Positions 14,338 to 21,730 of a DNA stretch of 21,950 nucleotides are shown one piece after another (the first letter of the stretch is position 1; every line of letters begins with the position of its first letter). Source of the DNA: Chloroflexota bacterium. Its GTDB lineage: Bacteria > Chloroflexota > Anaerolineae > Anaerolineales > Villigracilaceae. Under the pieces are notes generated by a model. It had not been told where the DNA came from. It saw nothing but the letters and a program-made list of their open reading frames with translations, and searched no databases. The translations under genes and the position numbers were made by a program. The stretch lies in NCBI GenBank assembly GCA_021796315.1, contig JAJYOH010000029.1:1-21950 (forward strand). The letters are read 5' to 3'.

Positions 14338-14805
14338 ATGGCAAAAAAGAAAAAATCTGCCGACGGTGAAATATACGTTGAGTCTACGCTATTGACGCCA
14401 GAAGATGAACGCCTGGATAAATTATTCGATGAAATGGAGCAAGGCTCATTGAAAACACTGGAAGACGCGGCAAGACAGATCATCACACTTGCGACCACAC
14501 TGCTTGGCGCATTCTTTGGTTTGCTGGCCTTCAAGGATGCGCCCACCTACCTGGGGTTTGTTGAAGTAAAGTTGATCGGCGCCGGCGCGCTGTTTGCTTT
14601 CTTTGTTGCGTTGTACTATGCGCTGTTGGCAGTCTCCCCAAAACGCTATCAGTATTCACGCGCAAACCTGACAGAGAAACGAAATATTCTGGGACAAATG
14701 CTTGAGAGAAAACACAGCGCGGTCAACACAGCAGCGTGGACTTTTGGCTTGGGCATTTTGCTCATGCTCTTCGCGGCGCTGGATATTTTGATTTTTAGAA
14801 TTTGA
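14338..14805 (+). CDS. Three-TM membrane protein of unknown family
   Basis: The protein has 155 residues. A basic, helical N-terminus (MAKKKKSADGEIYVESTLLTPEDERLDKLFDEMEQG) precedes three hydrophobic helices: about 50-70 (IITLATTLLGAFFGLLAF), 80-103 (LIGAGALFAFFVALYYALLAV) and 134-153 (TFGLGILLMLFAALDILIF). A positively charged loop, SPKRYQYSRANLTEKRN, lies between the second and third. ATG 14338 is one base after the zinc-ribbon stop, with AAAGGCGG upstream; the earlier GTG at 14299 is rejected. The plan resembles small membrane effectors encoded beside STAND and CHAT proteins, but no named family is recognised. Confidence 0.78.
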   Translation: MAKKKKSADGEIYVESTLLTPEDERLDKLFDEMEQGSLKTLEDAARQIITLATTLLGAFFGLLAFKDAPTYLGFVEVKLIGAGALFAFFVALYYALLAVSPKRYQYSRANLTEKRNILGQMLERKHSAVNTAAWTFGLGILLMLFAALDILIFRI

Positions 14806-14806
14806 T

Positions 14807-14890
14807 GTCGCTGCGATCCCCGAAGGGGTGAAGCAGTCTCCTGTTACGAGGAGATTGCTTCGAGCAGAAGAACACCGTCCTCGCAACGAC
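14807..14890. repeat. 84-bp nested palindrome (MITE-like) before the CHAT gene
   Basis: The outer arms GTCGCTGCGA (14807-14816) and TCGCAACGAC (14881-14890) pair with one mismatch. An inner hairpin pairs GAAGCAGTCTCCT (14830-14842) with AGGAGATTGCTTC (14849-14861). The wording, with GAAGCAATCTCC and CCTCGCAATGAC ends, matches a dispersed repeat I recall from several anaerobes. It begins one base after the membrane-protein stop and ends 14 bases before the CHAT ATG. Confidence 0.8.
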
Positions 14891-14904
14891 ATAAGGGAAT
14901 TGTT

Positions 14905-17900
14905 ATGCTCACTCTTCACCTCACCCTTACTAACAATCAGATTAGCGTACGCGCCAACGGGAAGGAAAGCCACCAGTTTTCGATTCTGGAGTTGGACAGC
15001 TTGCTGTCCGATGCCCAGAAGCAAGCTTCTGGACTCCAGAGTTTTTACAAGAACCCGCGCGTCTACGGCGAGAAGTTGTTCAACGCGCTGTTCAGGGACG
15101 CGGCACGGGCGGAATTTGACGCGCTCTCCAAACAAACTGAGCGGACGATTGTGCTGGTGTTGGAGTCGCCTGAACTAGACGGCGTGGCGTGGGAGTACGC
15201 GTACAACAAAGCCAAAGAAGAATATGTGGTGGAGGATTGCGCGTTCGTGCGCGCATTGCCAGAGAGTGAACGCCCCGCGAATGGACGCATGAAAAATGAA
15301 GTGGAGCGTGTGCCGTTGTTGTTCATCCCTGCCAACCCGCTGGTGGATTTGAGCGGCGAGCCGATGCGCGCGTTGGATGTGGACGGCGAATGGCGGGAGA
15401 TGAAACGTCACATCGAGAAAAGCGCCGCGCCGTTCGATATGATCGAGTTGAGACCCGCGACGCCCGAGGCGCTGGACAGCGTGATGGCGAGATTCCAAAA
15501 TGGGATGATCGCGCATTTCTCGGGTCACGGCGCGGCGACGGGAGATGGCGCGATCCTGTTATTCGAGCGTGAGAACGGGGCGTCGAATCCGCTGGAGGCG
15601 CGGGAGTTCGTGCGCGAGATCAAAGATAAGGCGTGGATCGGCTTCTTGAGCGCGTGCCAGTCCGCAGTCCCGGAACGAACCGAGTTTTCCAATCTGGCGC
15701 GGGAATTGGCGAAAGCGGGAGTCCCGTTTGCGTTGGGGATGCAGTTCAATCTGCCCGATCCGTTTGCGCCGAACATCAGCGGACAGTTCTACAACTATCT
15801 CGCGCATGGACACGCCGTCCCCGAGGCGGCGCGGCAGGCGCGGCGCGCGGTGAAGCGTGAGAATGAATTTTTCATCGGCATGATCGCGCTGTATGCGGCG
15901 CACCCCGATGAAGTTGGTAAGTTGATTTGGCATGGATCGGGCGCGCAGACTCATGACCTGTTCCGTCCTGCCGACGTGAGCGACCTGCCCGCCCCTGCCA
16001 GTGGATTGATCGGACGCCAGCGCGAGTTGATGCGCATTGGCACACGCCTGCTCGAAGGCACGCTTCGCGAACCGCTGACGGTGACCCTGCACGGCGCGGG
16101 CGGGATCGGCAAGACCGCCTTGCTCTGGCAGGCGCTCCTGCGCTTCGCCCCGTCCTTCGAGTTGACTCTCGCCATCGGGCTGGATCCACTGCCCTCGCTG
16201 GAAAGCGTGCTGGGACGGATCGAACGCTTCTTGGGTTTGCCTTCGCCTTGCGCCAATGATACGAAGGAACGCGAAGTGATTGTGCGGAACGCGTTGACGA
16301 GTAAGCGCACATTGTTGGGCTTGGATAATTTTGAAACGCTCAATTACGCGCTGAATGAAAAAGGCAGTGACGAAGAAAAGACTGCCAAGAGTTTGCATAC
16401 CTTTTTCAAAAGCCTTGCCGCAAATGGTGTGACGTTGTTCGTGACAAGCCGTGAAGTTACAAATTTGCCTGGTGAAACTGTTGAAGATATTCAAGGTCTA
16501 ACCAATGAAAGCGGCGGGAGATTGTTTCAGGAAAATGTGGTCAAGCAAAAAGACGAGATTTACATTGAGAAGACTCAACAAGTAAGCGAAATGGTTGGCG
16601 GTCATCCTTTGGCATTGCGCCTGCTTGCTTCTGCGTTTGACGACCAAGTTGGAACGTCGCTGGATCAGTATATTGAGAGTTTGCAATCCTTCTTGCCCAA
16701 AGCGCGCGACAAGTGGACAGAGGAAAATCGTCACGAGAGTTTACGTGCGTCTTTTGATTTTACGATGAATAACTTGGTGAAAACAGAGGCTGGGAAAATA
16801 TTGCAAATTGCCTTATCGAGACTGAGTCTGTTCATCGCCTTCTTTGAGCCAGCGGTTACAGCACCCGTGATTGCCAATAAGTGGTATGAAACCGATGATG
16901 AATTTGAAGATCAGAGTGAAAACGCAGTAAAGACTATACATGCCTTGTGGGAACGAGGCTTGTTGGAACGCGACGCCATTGAATTTGAAGAACAAAATGT
17001 TTACCTTTACCGACTGCATCCCGCCCTTCGAGTTTTTGCAAGAGAACGATTAACCAATGTTGAGGCCGCCCTGGAAAATTACTGGCAATCCATGAGGAAA
17101 CTGGCTCGCGTGGCAGAGAAATATATTAGTAAAGATCTGCTTATGGCGCGTATCATTTTGAGATCTATACCAGATTTGCTTGCTGCAGCGGAAGCCAGAA
17201 CTGATGAAGATGCCGCTTTGATGCAATATCGGGTAAGTTTATTGTTGCAACAGTTTGGTTTGTATGATGATGCTTTGCGTCTTCTTAGTAAGTCCCTCGA
17301 TACAAACCAATCTCTTGAAAACCTAAAAGGCAAGTCCGCCACTTTGCATGTAATGGCAAATATCTACGTCAAACACGGAAATTTGGACGTAGCAATGAAG
17401 TTGTACCAGCAAGCACTCGAAATTGATGAAGGACTTGGTAATCAGAAAAACAAGTCCGAGACCTTACATAATATGGCGCAGATATTTTTCACGAGCGGGG
17501 ATTTAGAAAGGGCGATGCAGTTGCTTGAGCAGTCATTAGAAATCAAGAATAGACTGGGTGACGCAAGAGGCAAGTCCGCTACCCTGCACGAAATGTCAAA
17601 TATTGCCCGTGTACGTGGTGATTTAGAAAGAGCAATGCAGTTGCTTGAGCAGGCAATTAATATAGCAGATGAAATAGATGACAAATTAATTAAGTCAGAT
17701 GCTCTTATAAACATGGCAATAATTCACGACACACGCGGTAATTTAGATGGGGCGATGTGGTTGCTTGAGCAGTCGCTAGAAATCAAGAATGGCTTGGGAG
17801 ACTTAAAAGGCAAATCCTCCGCCATGTATACAATGGCAGGGATCTACCTTACACGCGGTGATTTAGATAAGGCAATGCAGTTGTATCAACAAACGCTTGA

Positions 17901-18429
17901 AATTAGAGAAGGACTCGGCGACCTGCAGGGTAAAGCCATGACGCTTGTCATGATGGGACAAGTGCAATGGGAATTCACTCATTACGCAGAAGGGTTAAAG
18001 ACTATATTAGGTTCATTGGAAATACTACTTAAAATCGGTGCACACCCAGATGCAGAAAAAGCGCGGGGGATCGTAATGGATATGTGTAATGATATTGGTG
18101 CAGAAAAATTTTCTGCATTGTGGCAAGAAGAAATTCGGCAACCCATTCCTGAATGGCTCACGCAACAATCCCAACAAAAGCAAGGCATAACTATCGAGCA
18201 GTTCATCGCGAGGGCGATCCAATCTGCGCGCGCGAGGCAGCCTGAAGCGGAGCAGTATTTCAATGCTGTGCAGAAGATGGCGTCTGGTTCCAGCGTCCCT
18301 GTGGATATGCGCGAGTTGGGTAGAGTCTTATCAAGGATTATGGTTGGGGATACAAGAGTTGATTTGTCGGGATTGACGATTCGATTCAGGAAGGCGGTGG
18401 AGAGAGAGTTGAAAACCATCTACGAGTGA
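14905..18429 (+). CDS. CHAT protease - NB-ARC/STAND ATPase - TPR protein
   Basis: The 1174-residue multidomain signalling protein begins with a short helical N-terminus. A CHAT (caspase-like) domain follows (about 125-345), with His208 in AHFSGHG and Cys251 in FLSACQSA. An NB-ARC-type ATPase (about 370-600) has Walker A GAGGIGKT (397-404), Walker B LLGLD (470-474), sensor VTSR (513-516) and GHPLAL (566-571). A helical region leads to six tandem 40-residue TPR units (about 808-1020), visible in DNA as 120-bp repeats. A C-terminal tail (about 1105-1174) carries QPEAEQYFNAVQKMA, ELGRVLSRIM and GDTRVDLSGL. Such proteins act as sensors whose ATPase switches a protease, often in defence or cell death; that role is inferred. 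AAGGGA precedes ATG 14905. Confidence 0.93.
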   Translation: MLTLHLTLTNNQISVRANGKESHQFSILELDSLLSDAQKQASGLQSFYKNPRVYGEKLFNALFRDAARAEFDALSKQTERTIVLVLESPELDGVAWEYAYNKAKEEYVVEDCAFVRALPESERPANGRMKNEVERVPLLFIPANPLVDLSGEPMRALDVDGEWREMKRHIEKSAAPFDMIELRPATPEALDSVMARFQNGMIAHFSGHGAATGDGAILLFERENGASNPLEAREFVREIKDKAWIGFLSACQSAVPERTEFSNLARELAKAGVPFALGMQFNLPDPFAPNISGQFYNYLAHGHAVPEAARQARRAVKRENEFFIGMIALYAAHPDEVGKLIWHGSGAQTHDLFRPADVSDLPAPASGLIGRQRELMRIGTRLLEGTLREPLTVTLHGAGGIGKTALLWQALLRFAPSFELTLAIGLDPLPSLESVLGRIERFLGLPSPCANDTKEREVIVRNALTSKRTLLGLDNFETLNYALNEKGSDEEKTAKSLHTFFKSLAANGVTLFVTSREVTNLPGETVEDIQGLTNESGGRLFQENVVKQKDEIYIEKTQQVSEMVGGHPLALRLLASAFDDQVGTSLDQYIESLQSFLPKARDKWTEENRHESLRASFDFTMNNLVKTEAGKILQIALSRLSLFIAFFEPAVTAPVIANKWYETDDEFEDQSENAVKTIHALWERGLLERDAIEFEEQNVYLYRLHPALRVFARERLTNVEAALENYWQSMRKLARVAEKYISKDLLMARIILRSIPDLLAAAEARTDEDAALMQYRVSLLLQQFGLYDDALRLLSKSLDTNQSLENLKGKSATLHVMANIYVKHGNLDVAMKLYQQALEIDEGLGNQKNKSETLHNMAQIFFTSGDLERAMQLLEQSLEIKNRLGDARGKSATLHEMSNIARVRGDLERAMQLLEQAINIADEIDDKLIKSDALINMAIIHDTRGNLDGAMWLLEQSLEIKNGLGDLKGKSSAMYTMAGIYLTRGDLDKAMQLYQQTLEIREGLGDLQGKAMTLVMMGQVQWEFTHYAEGLKTILGSLEILLKIGAHPDAEKARGIVMDMCNDIGAEKFSALWQEEIRQPIPEWLTQQSQQKQGITIEQFIARAIQSARARQPEAEQYFNAVQKMASGSSVPVDMRELGRVLSRIMVGDTRVDLSGLTIRFRKAVERELKTIYE
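17329..17960 (+). repeat. Tandem 120-bp TPR-coding repeats
   Basis: Unit starts fall at about 17329, 17449, 17569, 17689, 17809 and 17929. Shared DNA words such as ATGCAGTTGCTTGAGCAG recur at the same place in neighbouring units, so some copies are recent duplications. The sixth unit is partial. Confidence 0.8.
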
Positions 18430-18445
18430 GACCAGGAATACTCGA

Positions 18446-18697
18446 ATGATATCGCACGGGACATCCGTGAAAATGTGTGGGCGGTCTAACTCTAATCAAT
18501 CTGCAAGGGAGAAGCGTCCCGAGGCGGAGGGGTATTTCAAGTCCGCGCAGAAGATGGCGGCGGATGCGAGCGCGCCGAAGGAATTGCAAGAGTTGGGCAG
18601 AGCGTTGCAACGAATCATGATCGGCGATAGGAACGTGGATCTCTCGTCCCTGCCGAGGGAGTGGGCTGAGGCGGTAAGGAAGGCGATGGAGGAATAG
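18446..18697 (+). CDS. Detached CHAT-protein C-terminal tail (second copy), possible small gene
   Basis: The 83-residue frame begins 16 bases after the CHAT gene's stop. From about residue 18 it matches that gene's end: SAREKRPEAEGYFKSAQKMA, then ELQELGRALQRIMIGDRNVDLSSL, against SARARQPEAEQYFNAVQKMA and ELGRVLSRIMVGDTRVDLSGL. DNA homology starts near 18499 (AATCTGC) and runs to the stop. The first 17 codons match nothing upstream. An AGGA lies near the ATG, so it may be expressed as a stand-alone tail. The simpler reading is a leftover of a lost homologous CHAT/TPR gene. Confidence 0.45.
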   Translation: MISHGTSVKMCGRSNSNQSAREKRPEAEGYFKSAQKMAADASAPKELQELGRALQRIMIGDRNVDLSSLPREWAEAVRKAMEE

Positions 18698-18723
18698 TTC
18701 ATCCATGCCTTCTACGACTGGTG

Positions 18724-18729
18724 TATAAT
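18724..18729 (+). promoter_or_regulatory. TATAAT box directly before mntA
   Basis: A perfect TATAAT ends six bases before ATG 18736, with no Shine-Dalgarno between. If used, transcription would start at or near the ATG and give a leaderless message. The -35 region is weak. Confidence 0.4.
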
Positions 18730-18735
18730 TTTCTT

Positions 18736-19035
18736 ATGCTTATCGACACTCGCGAGCAGGTAATTACCAAAATCAAAGCCAATCGTCGCGCGCTCAAGCG
18801 TTACGGCGTCAAGTCGTTGGCGTTGTTTGGCTCTACGGCGAGGAACAAAATGCGTAAGCGGAGCGATGTTGACGTTCTGGTTCAATTCGACAAGCCCACG
18901 TGGGCGAATTACATTGGGCTGAAATTCTACCTAGAAGATTTGCTCGGTCGTGAAGTAGACTTGGTCACTCCAAAGGCACTTAAACCTGCCGTAAAACCCT
19001 CCATCGAAAAAGACTTGTTTTATGTCGTCTCGTAG
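18736..19035 (+). CDS. mntA: MntA-like nucleotidyltransferase antitoxin
   Basis: This 99-residue minimal nucleotidyltransferase has the motif LALFGSTARNKMRKRSDVDVLV, with G32-S33 and the metal-binding D44 and D46 of the GSx10DxD signature. In characterised MntA/HepT pairs this enzyme adds AMP units to a tyrosine of its HEPN partner and silences its RNase activity. ATG 18736 is chosen over GTG 18721 because the latter lies in a likely -10 box. The stop overlaps the next gene by 14 bases. It sits between two detached copies of the CHAT-protein tail. Confidence 0.9.
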   Translation: MLIDTREQVITKIKANRRALKRYGVKSLALFGSTARNKMRKRSDVDVLVQFDKPTWANYIGLKFYLEDLLGREVDLVTPKALKPAVKPSIEKDLFYVVS

Positions 19036-19366
19036 CCCCAAACTCTACATTCAGGATATTTTACAAGCCTGTGACGACATTTCGAATTTTACGCAGGCAG
19101 TGAAGGAATCCGCCGAGTTGCAGAATGATCGCCGCACTTTTCTGGCGGTTGTTCATAGCCTTGAAATCATTGGCGAAGCGGCGCGCCAAACGCCCAAGAG
19201 CTTTCGAGAAAAGCATTCCGAAATTCCCTGGCGTGAGACAGCCAGCCTGCGGAACGTTATCGCTCATGAATATTTTGGTCTTGAAATAGACATCATTTGG
19301 GATGTAATACAAACGCAAATCCCTGTCCTTGCTGAGAAAATGAGACAGATCGAGTTTGAAGAATAA
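19022..19366 (+). CDS. hepT: HepT-like HEPN toxin (RNase)
   Basis: This 114-residue HEPN-domain protein has the catalytic and modification motif RNVIAHEY at 77-84, which gives the RX4HXY of HepT toxins: Arg77 and His82 for RNA cleavage and Tyr84 as the AMP-accepting residue. The helix FLAVVHSLEIIGEAARQTPKSFRE is the usual dimer element. The frame overlaps the antitoxin gene by 14 bases, so the two are translated together. A terminator follows at once, closing a self-contained cassette of about 670 bp. Confidence 0.9.
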   Translation: MSSRSPKLYIQDILQACDDISNFTQAVKESAELQNDRRTFLAVVHSLEIIGEAARQTPKSFREKHSEIPWRETASLRNVIAHEYFGLEIDIIWDVIQTQIPVLAEKMRQIEFEE

Positions 19367-19395
19367 ATCGGAGTCGAAATGCTCCGATTTTGTTT
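19365..19395 (+). terminator. Rho-independent terminator of the MntA/HepT cassette
   Basis: A nine-bp stem AAATCGGAG (19365-19373) and CTCCGATTT (19382-19390) with an eight-base loop is followed by TGTTT. It starts within the HepT stop codon. Confidence 0.75.
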
Positions 19396-19396
19396 A

Positions 19397-19470
19397 GAAC
19401 GTCCTGAAGCGGAGGAGTACTTCAAGTCCGCGCAGAAGATGGCGGCGGATTCGAGTGTCCCTGCGGACTT
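19397..19470 (+). pseudogene. Third copy of the CHAT-protein tail (fragment)
   Basis: The frame reads RPEAEEYFKSAQKMAADSSVP and then ADL, closely matching the tail copies at 18511 and 18235. The DNA word TACTTCAAGTCCGCGCAGAA is almost identical to that of the second copy. It begins just after the HepT terminator and breaks off into another repeat at about 19471, so it is a fossil without a start or stop. Confidence 0.65.
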
Positions 19471-19513
19471 GCCCTCCCGAAGGGCATCGGGACGATGTGA
19501 GCCTGTCGAAGGG
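19471..19513. repeat. Dispersed-type repeat with small hairpin at the 3' side of htpG
   Basis: CCCGA (19476-19480) and TCGGG (19487-19491) pair around AGGGCA. GACGATGTGAGCCTGTCGAAGGG follows (positions 19491-19513). The wording matches a repeat I recall as scattered in many bacterial genomes. It lies between the tail fragment and the htpG stop. Confidence 0.5.
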
Positions 19514-19520
19514 GGTTACG

Positions 19521-21380
19521 CTACTTCGAATTTCTGTCCAGCGCCGCTTCGATGATCTGCTGAACTCTGGATGCGATGCTCGACGGGTCGGGGTGCAGAC
19601 CCTCCACCAGCAGGGCGCTGTCGTAGATCTGCTCGATGATCGCGTTTTGCAGGTCAGAGCCGGGTTCCAAATTCAGCAGCTTCTTCAAAATGGGATGGCT
19701 CGGATTTAATTCCAAAACCTTTTTCGGGGTCTCATACTCCTTGCCGAGATATTTATAGACGCGTTGCAGCTCCGGGTTGGTATTGTTGTCTGCGTCCGCC
19801 AGTCGTGCAACTGACTCGTAGAGTCGCTGGCTGGCTCGCACGTCGGTCACTTTGTCACCCAACACTTTTTTGAAGCGTTCTACCAGCGAGTTGAAATCTG
19901 CATCGGGGATCTTTTCGGCTTCAGGTTGGTCCTTTGGCTTTTTAGTGGTGTCCACTTCAGCCTGAGCCACATTCTTTAGATCAAAATCCTTATATTTGTG
20001 CAAGCCCATCAGCATGAACGAATCCATTGGCTCGGTCAACAGCAGCACTTCCATGCCTTGCGAGTGGAAGTAGTCCAGGTGCGGACTGCGCAGAACGGAT
20101 TTCGGGTCTTCGCCCACGATGTAGAAGATTTCCTTTTGTCCGTCTTTCATGCGCCCAACATAATCGTCCAGCGCTGACCATGTTTCGGGATTCAAGTTGG
20201 TTTTGAATCGCAACAAGGGGCGGATGTTTTCTGTCTCTGCCGGTTCGGCGGCCACGCCTTGTTTCAGGTAGGCGCCGAATTCCGTCCAGAAGGTTTGATA
20301 TTTCTCCGCCTCATTCTTTGCCAGATTTTCCAAATCTCGGATGACCTGGTTCGTCAGGACTTTTTTCAGCTTCGGTATCAGCCCGCTCGACTGAACCGTT
20401 TCGCGCGAGACGTTGAGCGGCAGGTCTTCCGAATCCACAACGCCCTGTACGAAGCGTAAATATTCGGGCAGCAGGTCCTTGTTGTATTCATCGATCAAAA
20501 TATTGCGTGAATATAATTTCAACCCGTCATCTTTTCGCAAAGCGAAAACTCCGCGCTCGGCATTGCCCGGCACGTACAACAGCGCATACAGTTGCACCGG
20601 TGCGTCGGTCGATATGTGGATGTGAAGCAATGGGTCTTCAAAATCGAGCGTGGTCTGGCGATAGAATTCCTTGTACTGTTCCTCGGTCACTTCCTGCTTC
20701 GATGTGCGCCACAGCGACGTCTGCTTGTTGACCGGCTCCTTGCCATCGCCCACGTAAATGGGGAAGCCGATGTAATCCGAATGTTTGTGGATGATATTTT
20801 TCAGGCGGAATTCCTCGGCGAATTCCGCCGCGTCTTCCTTGAGCTTGATCTCGACCCGCGTCCCGCGCTCGCTCATAGCGGCTGTGCCGACCTGATAGTT
20901 GTCCTCGCCGGTAGCGTACCAGCTCACCGCTTCCGCGTCCGGATGAAAGGAGCGGGACGTGACCCGCACCCATTCCGCCACCATAAAAACGGAATAAAAT
21001 CCCACGCCGAATTGGCCGATCACCTGGGTCAGGTCTGTGTTCTTGTCCTTGCTGGCCTCGATGAATTTGCGCGCGCCTGATTGAGCGATGGTGCCAAGGT
21101 TCTCGATGATCTCATCTCTGGTCATGCCGATGCCCGTATCCTGAATGATGAGTGTGCGCGCATCCTTGTCTGCTTTTAAGCGGACGCATAACTCTGCATC
21201 AGCATCCAGCACGTTGCGGTTCGTGACCATTTCAAAGCGCAAACGGTTGAGCGCATCCGACGCGTTCGAAAGCAGTTCCCGCAGGAACACTTCGCGATCC
21301 TTGTACAGGGAATGGATCAGGATATTGAGCAGTTGTTTGGTTTCTGCCTTGAATGTAAATTGTTGTGACGTGTCGGTCAT
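19521..21380 (-). CDS. htpG: Molecular chaperone HtpG (Hsp90)
   Basis: The protein has 619 residues, the normal length for bacterial Hsp90. The GHKL ATPase domain shows ELLSNASDALNRLR (35-48, with the Mg-binding Asn39), DTGIGMT (81-87) and GQFGVGFYSVFMV (122-134). The middle domain has NKQTSLWRTSKQEVTEEQYKEFYR and PLNVSRETVQ with the catalytic-loop arginine. The C-terminal dimer domain runs to the end. ATG 21380 has GAGAGG about six bases upstream. It is convergent with the MntA/HepT cassette. No HrcA-type CIRCE element (TTAGCACTC-N9-GAGTGCTAA) is present upstream, so heat-shock control, if any, uses another signal. Confidence 0.97.
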   Translation of the reverse strand: MTDTSQQFTFKAETKQLLNILIHSLYKDREVFLRELLSNASDALNRLRFEMVTNRNVLDADAELCVRLKADKDARTLIIQDTGIGMTRDEIIENLGTIAQSGARKFIEASKDKNTDLTQVIGQFGVGFYSVFMVAEWVRVTSRSFHPDAEAVSWYATGEDNYQVGTAAMSERGTRVEIKLKEDAAEFAEEFRLKNIIHKHSDYIGFPIYVGDGKEPVNKQTSLWRTSKQEVTEEQYKEFYRQTTLDFEDPLLHIHISTDAPVQLYALLYVPGNAERGVFALRKDDGLKLYSRNILIDEYNKDLLPEYLRFVQGVVDSEDLPLNVSRETVQSSGLIPKLKKVLTNQVIRDLENLAKNEAEKYQTFWTEFGAYLKQGVAAEPAETENIRPLLRFKTNLNPETWSALDDYVGRMKDGQKEIFYIVGEDPKSVLRSPHLDYFHSQGMEVLLLTEPMDSFMLMGLHKYKDFDLKNVAQAEVDTTKKPKDQPEAEKIPDADFNSLVERFKKVLGDKVTDVRASQRLYESVARLADADNNTNPELQRVYKYLGKEYETPKKVLELNPSHPILKKLLNLEPGSDLQNAIIEQIYDSALLVEGLHPDPSSIASRVQQIIEAALDRNSK

Positions 21381-21730
21381 ATTGGCCTCTCAAAATTCAA
21401 AATTTCCCAGTTGGATATTTATCTTTGAAAATTTTAAGTCTGAACTGCCAATTTGACGATAAGAGTTTTGTAAGAAAAGTTGCCATTGTTATTTCGATCC
21501 ATCGAAATCGCATCGAATAATGGGGAATAACATCCCTGGCTGGATTGGCAGGAAAATGCACCTCCCCAGGAATTCAACCAGGAGACGGTCGCCTTTACGG
21601 CGCTTGTTTCTTTTGTTTTCTGGCGACCCTAATCTGCCCCGCAAAGCGCACTCAGCGCTCCTTCCCCAACAAGACGGCATCTCTTCCTAAAAAGATGCGG
21701 TTTTCTTGCCGAAGAGATGCTGTCCTTTTG
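21381..21730. other. Noncoding, dyad-rich region upstream of htpG
   Basis: No convincing gene is seen. The region holds several inverted repeats: ATTTCGAT-CC-ATCGAAAT (21491-21508), GGTCGCC (21587-21593) with GGCGACC (21622-21628), and GACGGCATCTCTTC (21673-21686) with GAAGAGATGCTGTC (21711-21724). The htpG leader and promoter must lie in the part next to 21380, which is A+T-rich, but no clean -35/-10 pair stands out. The other dyads may be operators or RNA structure. Confidence 0.5.
21491..21508. promoter_or_regulatory. Perfect dyad upstream of htpG, possible operator
   Basis: ATTTCGAT-CC-ATCGAAAT is an 8-2-8 perfect inverted repeat about 110 bases before the htpG start. A related ATCGAATAA follows. 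It is a candidate heat-shock or general operator; no regulator is identified. Confidence 0.35.

Noticed and set aside
15559..16494. 311-codon frame opposite the CHAT/NB-ARC coding region
   Set aside because: It is a shadow of the G+C-rich part of the giant gene. Its composition is Arg/Gln-rich with no domain.
21400..21460. Sigma-70 promoter for htpG (TTGGCA near 21451, TAAAAT near 21436)
   Set aside because: The two boxes are only about nine bases apart, and no other pair with 16-18 bases spacing is convincing.
21381..21560. CIRCE/HrcA heat-shock operator before htpG
   Set aside because: Neither TTAGCACTC nor GAGTGCTAA is present; the dyads there have other sequences.
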